Source of the DNA: Acanthornis magna
Lineage: Eukaryota > Chordata > Aves > Passeriformes > Acanthizidae
Length of the DNA: 64,000 bases
Assembly (NCBI GenBank): GCA_036785705.1
Contig: JAWUZG010000036.1
Location: forward strand, 11,403,501 to 11,467,500
Reading direction: 5' to 3'
Positions 49,101-59,100 of this stretch are shown here, piece by piece (within the stretch, counting starts at the first letter, position 1; each line of letters begins with the position of its first letter). Made by a program: the position numbers and the translations under genes. The notes below the pieces were generated by a model that had not been told where the DNA came from, searched no databases, and saw only the letters and a program-made list of their open reading frames with translations.

Positions 49101-52100
49101 TAGTACCAACAACAAATGTTAATGATTTTTATACTCCTCATTTATTAGTAAGTTACAGTACAATCACAGATAGAAATATTTTTTACTCTGATAATTTTCA
49201 AAACATCTCCAATTCTAGCATTTTCTGAAGCATACTTGTGCAGCTGTGAGTTTAGTCTCTTCAAGTCAGCATTATGCTTTCCCTGACTTTGGCTGGATAC
49301 TGATCTGGTACATGTGGATATTATTTTAAAATTCTAATTCAGAGAATGGCAGAGACTGGTTCGGGTCTCCTACATTGCTGTAAGTGCTTTCTGCAAATGT
49401 AGGATACAATTCAGAGGAAATACTGTTTCTTCCCCAGCAAGTAACAGCATTTCTTGAATAAATTATTTAGCTTGTACAACAGGATGACCCTGCTTTTTCT
49501 GTTTTACTATGGCAGTTTCTCATAGCACTTCTGAGAGTCTCTTAAAAATGCTAGTTGGCGTGCAGGGAAACAAAATAGTACGTTGTAGATTTGTAATGAA
49601 AAATACTGCCCAGTAAAAATTAACTGAGTTAAGATAGGATTTTGAAAAGAATGTTTTCTTTTTCTCTTGTATTTAGAAGCAGAAAACTTGCACATAATAT
49701 TTTAAAAGATGATGTTTGCCTTTTGTATTAGGCCTATAACTTAGTTCTGTTCAAAATCCTAAAAATATTTGTTCATAGTAGGAGTGTATTTGAGCAACCC
49801 TAGTGCCTATTGATACAGTCAAATAACTAATGTCAGGCTTTTTTGAAGCATAAGGAATGTTATGGCCTTGTGAACAGTAGTCTTTAACCACCACATCTAC
49901 ATGTTTGTGTTCTTTAAATGAATGTCAGATGTTATGAGTGCAGTTTGAAGTGTGTAAAGATGCAGCCTGCAACGTGCAGCGTCCTGCTTACTGCAGATAC
50001 AAGCTGTTAGGCTTGAAAGATTTTTCTGTGGTCTTTGTTGTGCATGAAAACTTGAACCTGTAAACCTGCAAATGAAAGAGATCCTCTAAATTTTCTTTCT
50101 TCTTTTTTTAATGCAAAATTCAGTACTGCTAGTATGATACAAATATGCATTTGAGTTTCAAAACATATTGGCTTACTTTGAAAGAGCTACATGTAGAAGA
50201 CAGGCAGAAGCACCTAAGGCTTCAAGCAGACTTTAGGCTACACTGGCAAGGGAGGATAGGGAAGGGGTAATTTTTTCGATTGTGTTTTTCTGTGGGAGGG
50301 ATCTTTCATTCAATATTAATTCACCCAGAGGTACATTTTTAGGATGTGCTGCAACACTGAGCTGATACACTGTAAAGAGACATTGTTCATTTCATACCTT
50401 TAATGTAGGATAAATCGTATGTTTTCCATTCATTCTTGTTGGTATTTTAAAATAACTGTTTCAAACCTGCTTGTTTTCTGTACCCTCAACAGCCAAATTC
50501 TGGTGAATTGGACCCATTGTATGTAGTTGAAGTGCTCCTGCACTGCAGCAAAGACAGTTTGAAAAACTCTGCTACTGAATCTGCAAAGCCTGCCAGACCT
50601 GAAGAGAAAGGAGAGATGCAGGTTTGTTACATATATTTATTCTCAGTAGTTCCTTACAAGCTTTCTCAAACCTTCATTTCCAAACCATTTGCAAGCTGTG
50701 GTAAGAGAAGGGCTCATGTATTTAAGGAAGAGAAAGAATCTGTACACCTAACTCTGCCTTCTTAATAAATTAAATTAGTACATTTTTAGCAGTGTTTGAC
50801 AGATGCTTTTTTTAGCAGTATCTTGTCTCTGGGAACAGAATTCCTTTCTTATTTCTTAAGATCATTAAGGTTGGAAAAGACCTCCAAAGTCATTGAGTCC
50901 AACCTTTGACTGAACACCAGCTTGTCACCTAAATCATAGCACAAAGTGCCACATCCAGTGGTTCTTGAACACTTCCAGGAATGGTGACTCCACCACCTCT
51001 CTGGACAGCTTTGCAGAATCCTCTCATCCTAAAATTAATTTGAAAATTTTTTTTTAGTGAAAATGTTTGCATTATTTAAAACTTTTTATTTGAAATCCTA
51101 TATCAAGGCAAACAGGTGAAATTTTCAGATCAGAGGCAGTTGTTTAATTTGCAGGTTTTTTCTCAGGAAGTCCATTTAAACCTTGATATGCAGTATTGAT
51201 TCTTCATGGTGTCATGATGATTTTGATACTTAAGAATATGTATTTTCTGGTTTGATGTTCTCTGCTGTTAGCATTCTTTTTTAAGTATATGGCAGTAATT
51301 TGTCTGGTTTGGATCATAAGAGGTATTCCAGCAGGTAAGATGCAAGGTAACAGAAAAGTTGTTTTGTTTTTACTTGTAGTCTCTCTCCAGATGTTAACTG
51401 CATTCAGAGTTTTCCCATTTGGACAATTACTTTTGGTTTTTATTAATATTTTAAGTCATTAGCTACATTTCCTAATTTCTGGTACTCCTTTACCCACTGC
51501 TATGTCCTTGTGCGCTGAGTTTTTCTTTTCCCTTGAAAAAGTTTTGCTATGGACTGGTAATAAGAGGTATGTTCTTTACTGATTTATGAGTTACTACATT
51601 CTCTTTGATAGGTTGTTCCTGTTCTGGTACATCTTGTCACAGCTATCAGCAGTGTCCGCCTTTACATACCGAAAGACCTGAGGCCTGTTGATAACAGGCA
51701 AAGTGTGTTAAAATCTGTACAGGTAAGTTCCACTAGCCTGTGTAAGCACTCTGCTCTGATTACTGAAGTACTCATGAACCCAAGGCAACTTGCTCTAAAG
51801 AAATTTGTGTAAAGCCTCTGTCACATCTTCAGTCTTATTCTTTGAAGAGGTTGGAAGCCATGATGTATGTCAATTGTTTCTCCTTGTCAAGACATTTTAA
51901 ACTGATTTTGAAAACTGCTGAAACATTATCTAACAGATTTATATTAATAGTCTTCTGTGTCTATAGTTATGCCAGCTTATTTGTAAAATGTAGTTTATTT
52001 TACTGTTACTTGCCTTAAAGTCTTTTTTTCATCCTTTTAGGAAGTACAGAAACGATTTCCTGATGGAGTACCCTTACTAGACCCTATTGATGACATGGGC

Positions 52101-53127
52101 ATCAAAGACCAAGGGTTGAAAAAAGTAATCCAAAAAATAGAGGCATTTGAGCATAGGATGTATTCACATCCTCTTCACAATGATCCAAACTTGGAAACTA
52201 TATACAAACTTTGTGAAAAAAAAGCACAGGTAAAGATACAAACCAAATGACTATGTATTTAGTAGGTTGTCTTCTTGCTTTTCATTTGCAAAGCCCATAT
52301 AACACTTTTTTAAAGTCAGTAAGCCCAAATCAAACATTTTAAATACAGTAAAATTGTTGAATCTCACTAAGAAAATGGCTGAGGTGGTGGTATGCCCTTC
52401 ATTGATACAGATGCAAAGTACATCTGAAAAGAAAACTCTTCAGAAGTTTTCAGTAATTTCAAGGTTGCAGGGGTTCCAGTCTTTTGCACTGAATAGACAT
52501 AACACAATACAGTGTAGGAAACATCTTCATAGATGATTTTGATAATTTTTAATATACTGCAAAGTTAAGTTGAATTGATGGGGCTTATTAGCTTGAGGAG
52601 TGTACCAAAGAAATCATTGTGCTGCTCCTTCCTGAGCTGACTCTCAGCCTGGTAGCAATGCACTTACGTACCTCGTTTAGAGTTGTACCCTCCTAGACTG
52701 AAGCTGGTTTTGCATAAAACCAGCTCTTATGTTCTCTGCTGCTTGAGAAAACAGGTTATCCAGGAGCTACTTCACAGAAGTGAGGTAGTTCTGGTATGGG
52801 CAGCACAAATTTGCATGTGGTAAGACCTGATGGGCCAAGCAGCTTTCTGTGACGATGTGTCTGCTATAAGGATGCGGACAGTGGCTGTGGTGAACTGCAA
52901 GCCACTGGAGAAGCTCTAATAGCAAAAAATAATGCCTTTGGGTTACATTTCATTGTATAGTTGGTTAGCTGAGACTTAGTACAGGTCTCAGAAGATGAGT
53001 GCTTGTTTCTCAACCAAAGATGACTTCTTGTCTTTTTAGTGCAGGCTGGTTTGGTTTGTTTTCCACTGCGGGCAAATAGCTTAACTTTCCAAAGCTTACC
53101 AGAGGTTTCAATGAGTAAAGAGATCTG

Positions 53128-53160
<33 letters not shown>

Positions 53161-56100
53161 GTTGTTGTTGCTGTTGTTTGTTTTAAACCTTCCTCTTAGA
53201 AGCATTAGGCAAGTTAACTAGTGAAGTAGTATGTTCATATATTATTGTCCTGAGGCCTGTATGTAAATTAAACAGTCTTTAAAACAGTTGCATCTGTTAA
53301 TCCAGCAAAGTGTAATTCCTCTCCTTCTGACCCCCCCAGATTGCTATGGATATTAAAGTAGCAAAGCGAGAATTGAAGAAAGCCAGAACTGTCCTCCAAA
53401 TGGATGAACTCAAATGCCGCAAGCGTGTTTTGAGAAGACTGGGGTTTGCCACGTCTTCAGATGTTATTGAGATGAAAGGACGGGTTGCTTGTGAAATCAG
53501 CAGGTAACTGGCTTCTGTGCAAACTGTTCATTTTCATGAATACACACTTTCCTGTCCTTGCTAAAATTAGTGGATTATATTTATATTTCAAAGTGTTGAG
53601 ACCATTAGAAAAAAGATTCTTCACAGACTGTGTTCTGTGTAATAAAGGTAATAGATACTGATTCAAGCAGTATAACTAAAGGTAGAAACTTAAGGACAAA
53701 ATACAGTATATTTTAAAATGCAGACATGAAGTTCCAAAGCAACGACTATTTTTGTGCCTGGCTTAGGTAATAGCATGTGTTGTCATTTAATGTTGTACAT
53801 TGCATGAGGATGGTCTTGATTTCTGTGGTTGATGTTGAACCAGGGCTGTTGGTACAGTCGCCCACAAACAGGAGTGTAACAATGATTGTCAGCAGTTATC
53901 AAGTCACTGACAGGTTTGGAATACAGCAAAGTTGCTTCCGCTGGAAGCCAGGCTGTTGGAACAAATCTGTGAAGTGGTGCATTTTACTGTAATAAATTCA
54001 GTGGGTACATATATATTGAAACAGATGAAAAATCATGAATCAGACTTTAATATTCTACAGTGTAACTCAGATTTTGATGGAATTTTGTATTTTTAAAAGT
54101 CACAGTGACTGCTGTACTCTTTGTCTTACAAATAAGTTGAAAGCTGTTACCTGTATTTGTTTGATAGCTAGTTGCCCTGCAAAATTTGATAGCAAGTGGG
54201 GAACCTGAATCAGAATTTTATAAACTTCCTGACTGTCTGTAACTGTTTGAGTTACACATCTTTTTTTAAAAAGAATCCTACTTTGTTTTTCCCCATCCTA
54301 TGCATTTTTCTGATAAATTCTAAAAATAAAGGTTTAGTCTTACCAAAAATTTGGGTTTTTATCCAAGTGTGTTTGGATTTTGTATCTGCATCATGTACTT
54401 TCTTTCTATAATTCGTGATTAAGTCTTTATTCTTGAAGTAAATTGAAGCAAGTTTGTTCTTTATTCAGTGTTGTGGAAATACCCAGTTGAATCTTTGCTC
54501 AGCAGCAGCAGCAGTACTAGTTTTAGTCCTTTTCCTAGTTGCCTAACTCCCTGGTTCTTTTTCACCCCTTGAAACTCTGATAGAAACTGACTAAATCAAC
54601 TGTTCATAATAACTCATGTGATCAGTCAGGAGAGTTTTACTGCAGTCCAACAAGTGCTTTTAGTTTCTTTAAAATACTGTCTCAGTCTCTTATTAATTAG
54701 CATTCCCCGTTAAAAGCTAATATATTTTTGTCTCTGTGTGTATGTGCATATTTGGTGTTCCCATCAGTAAAATCAAGATGCTCGTTTTTTATCCTTGTCT
54801 AGTGGCTTTACAAAACAGATTAATAGTTCTTCATTTAAAAATCACATTTCAGCAAGTCTTTGCCCTAAGTATCCTTCTCTTTATTTTAGTGCTGATGAAC
54901 TACTCCTGACAGAAATGATGTTCAATGGTCTCTTCAATGACTTGTCTGCAGAACAGGCAACTGCACTACTTAGCTGTTTTGTGTTTCAAGAGAATGTGAG
55001 TTACTTCTTCAAATCAAGAATTCTAGACATTCCTGTCTTCTAACAATACTGTGTATAATTCAGTTCCAGAAATTGATCATAACAGTATGAGCCATTGCAC
55101 ATTTTTTATTGCTTCCTAAAGTGTTTGATGTGAACTACCATTGAACTTAGCAAAATATTTCAGCTTCAGTGCTACAGTTTCTTTCCTTTGGAGTGACATG
55201 CCAAAGGTTGTGTAAAATTGCAGTTTTCCTCGTGCAGTGAAGCAGTATCAATAGATTCTCAGCATATGTGCTGCTATTAATACATATACATACCTCCATA
55301 TAATTTAAAATGTAGAATGATTATCTGAAGAAGAGGCTTAACAATAACTGCACCCCACACTGTGGAGTGAGGATATCTTTAATTCAGAGCCATGTCCATG
55401 TTACGTTACATGGTTGATACCTTTGACCTGCTAATCGAAATGGCAGTACCACATAGAATTGATACCAAGAAGGCTGTTAAAATCAGACCATATGTTTTTA
55501 AAAGCAAAAACATGGGCATTTAATACCAGATGTTATTGTTTTCCCACCTGCAAGCTGTATATGAGGTTAGTATCATCCCCAAAAGACAGTAAAAATAAAC
55601 TTCCGTATGAAATATTTTTGCAAGTAGCTAGCAAGATGTGTTACTCAGGTTGATTCTAAATATGGAAAAAAACATTAGCAGCAAATGCACTCAGTTTGTT
55701 TATAGAAAGGATGCCAAGGCACGCCATTGTTAATTAGAATATTGGGGTTCACTCAGCAATAGTACTTGAGTCTAAACAGCTAGGGCATAAAGATGTTCTG
55801 TGTTTTGAACAGCCATATTTTCATACATTGCCACTGATGCTTAAGTTACTAAAAATGTTTTCTTCCTATATTCTAAAAGAAAAGCTTGTAACTGTCAAAG
55901 CAGTAAATGGCAGTTCATTTGCCAGTTCAAAATTATGGTACAGCTAAATAGAGGGAATTTTGGAAGTATCCAGAAAGCAGGCGCTGCTTTTCATAATGTT
56001 GGTATACTGTACAGAAAGATGTCGTTTTCTGATTTAGTTTGAGGAACAAGCATTTGGGGAATTCAGTAATTTTAGTGTTTGATAACAGGTTTGAGATGTT

Positions 56101-59100
56101 AATAGAAAAATTTAGGATGGCAGTATCACACACTGAACTTCTGTTCTTGCATTATAGAGGAAATGTATGGGAGCACATGAGATTGATTATTTAATGTCTT
56201 CTTTTTCAGTCCAGTGAAATGCCAAAACTGACTGAGCAGTTGGCAGGACCACTTCGGCAAATGCAGGTAATTAGGAATCTGTCTGAGCTCAGGGTTAATG
56301 TTAACACGAGCAAAGCTCATGAGTAATGTATATTAAGTACATGGTAAAGACCTAATTTTGGATCATCAGTGAATTTAGCTGGCACTGCATGTGATTTTGC
56401 AATGTGTAATAATGCGTTACATTGTGTGCAAGAAATCTTTATGCTAATTTAGGACATGCCTTTAAAACTTTTATAAGCTTGCTTACTACACTGTAGATTG
56501 TTAGTGCAGGCAGATTTCATGTAAATAGTGGTTTACTCTCTGAGTAATTTCACACTAAAAAGGAAACCTCATCCTGTAATGCAGTACCTGATAATGTGCA
56601 TGTCTTTCTATCAGTTACTTACTCTGGTAAATATTTTATTTTAAAGGAGTGCGCAAAAAGAATTGCCAAAGTGTCAGCAGAAGCAAAACTGGAAATTGAT
56701 GAAGAAAATTACTTAAATTCTTTCAAACCCAACCTAATGGATGTTGTGTATACGTGGGCAAATGGAGCTAGCTTTGCTCACATCTGCAAAATGACAGATG
56801 TGTTTGAAGGTAGGTTAATCAGTTGTTCTTTAGAAGGTATGAGCTTGTAATTCTACAACAGGGAATGGTAATACCGAATAACCTTATAGTAAACTCAGAT
56901 GTATTCAAGCATCTACATGGCTAAAACCAAATGGGAAAGAAATTGTTTACTCTCTATGCTAAGTTATACTTACACACTGTTGATAATTTAGAATCTTAGA
57001 ATTTTTAGAAGGGATATCTCTGTATTCTAAAAACTTTCTGTAAAACTCAGAAATTCTAAGCATTACATCCAAAGGTAATGCTTACTTTTTCTGGTTGAAG
57101 GGGGAAAAAACATGTTCCAAATGCTTGTCATCAGGAAGTACAGCTCTTGCACTTGTCTTCATTATAGTTAAGCTTTTTATTTCTTTTGTATAACCAGGTG
57201 CTATCAGCAGTTCCTCCTGCTGACTTAATGATGACAGAAATGAGACGTGGTAATAACCAAGTCTCTCTTTTGAATAGTTTTTCACAGCAGTGCAATGGAG
57301 ATAGTTGTAAAGCCTAGCTATAACCTGTCACATGTGTTAATTTGGTTCCTAAAATTGGAGTACTAGCAACTGCTCCTTGAGGAAGAATACTTTTTTTTCA
57401 TTTTTTAGAAGTATGACTACTTACAGCCCTGTTACTCTGTAAAAACATACCATCCACCTGGAGGTCAAAACAGAATAAAAAAACAGCCTGTTGGAAGTTC
57501 AGAAGAAACAGTAGGATGGATGGGCCAGTCTTAGAAGTCTTCCTTTCTGAAGTTGTTACTGTCACCACTGTCTCTGTCAATAATTGCTGTTTCGTTTGCA
57601 AAGGTTTGCAAATTGCTTAAAACAAGGCCTTCTATGCACATACTTCATGCATGTAGTCCAATACATAGACCCAGGAACTTTCTAAAGGAAGTTGGCTTAG
57701 AGCAACACAAATACTGTCAGTCTTTGCTTCTCTGTGCATTCAGCAGATTCCTCCTCTTGCAGTGAGTATCTGAGCCTTAGTGTAGAGGCACATTGAGTAT
57801 GTAGAACACTAAAGTAGCAGTAGCTGGCCTATGTTTTATGTTGACACTTGAATGTTCAGAGTACACCAGGCAGTAACATTTTCCATTTACCATATTCGTA
57901 CTAAGTCAGCTTTGTTCTGCTCCATAGTGCCAGCTCCCTCAAAATTAGATCTTAGTAGCTTGTTAAGGTCAGCTCTTGTGGCAGGGGTCAATGTATGATT
58001 CTTCCCTTAACTTTCAGTGGGCTGGTTTTCTGCACTGTAGTGAAAGGACAGGAAGTGCTTCAGGCATCTGTTGTCAGTTATGTGTACCTTAAATGCATTG
58101 TGGTGTTCCTAAATCCCAGAGTAGTTTGCCTTGGTAATCCAGGTAACTGGATTGTGTGTTTGCCCCAAAGTGGAGTAGTGTTGATTTGCTAATGAAAATC
58201 CCTTGTCTTTAAGCTGAAATGTGTGTTGGGAAGAAATAAAAACAAGAGCAGCTATTTAAAGCTTTTAGGGAAGAATGCTAAACTGAATTAAGTATCCTAG
58301 CTGTCAACTGCAGACAAACTCTTGCTTTGTGGAAGTATAAACAATATTAATTTATTTTAAAATTACAATCTTCTTGCACAAAAAACTATGTCTGCAACGA
58401 GCCCAGCTATGCTGCCTGTAAACAAGTACTCCCTGGAACGGCTGTTGGGGTCGGCCTTGTAAATGGAGACGAGCAGGACCTTTGACAGCTGAGCCAGGGC
58501 CTGCCATGGCGCAGCACGGCTGTGCTTGGGGCAGCTGCCCAGAGGTCACTTGTGTTGGTCTGTGCTCAATAGGCTTCCTGTGGGTTTTTCCATCTCATGT
58601 CATTGCAGCAGGTTTTACAGATTGCTGCTCTTACACAAACCTTTCTCACTGTAGAAACTGACGTGACCTACTGAGGCCCTATGAATGCTTTTTAGAAGAG
58701 AAGCATTACTTTATTTTCTACCATGTCTCATTTTCCCAAGAGCTTTGCCGAATGTTCTCTTCATAGTGACTTCTTTTTCCAGGTATTATGCCTTAGAGGT
58801 AATAGAGAAAGGTCTTACAGTACAAACTCCCTTCAGTGAGTAAGGACATCTGCCCCTAAATTTGGTTGCTCAGAGCCCCATCCAACCTAACCTTGAATGT
58901 TTCTATGTATTGAAAGGTCACAATAAGGTCTCCCTGGAGCCTTCTCTTCTCTAGGCTGAACAACCCCAACTCTCTCAGCCTGTCCTCCTCTGGACTCGCT
59001 CTAACAGGTCCATGTCCTTCCTGTGCTGGGCCCCCAGAGCTGATGCAGCACTGCAGGTGGGGTCTCATGAGAGCAGAGGAGCAGAATTGTCTCTCTTGCC

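Noticed and set aside
52864..53205. Minus-strand frame with a poly-Asn run
   Set aside because: The Asn run is the translated ATT microsatellite; no other coding evidence.
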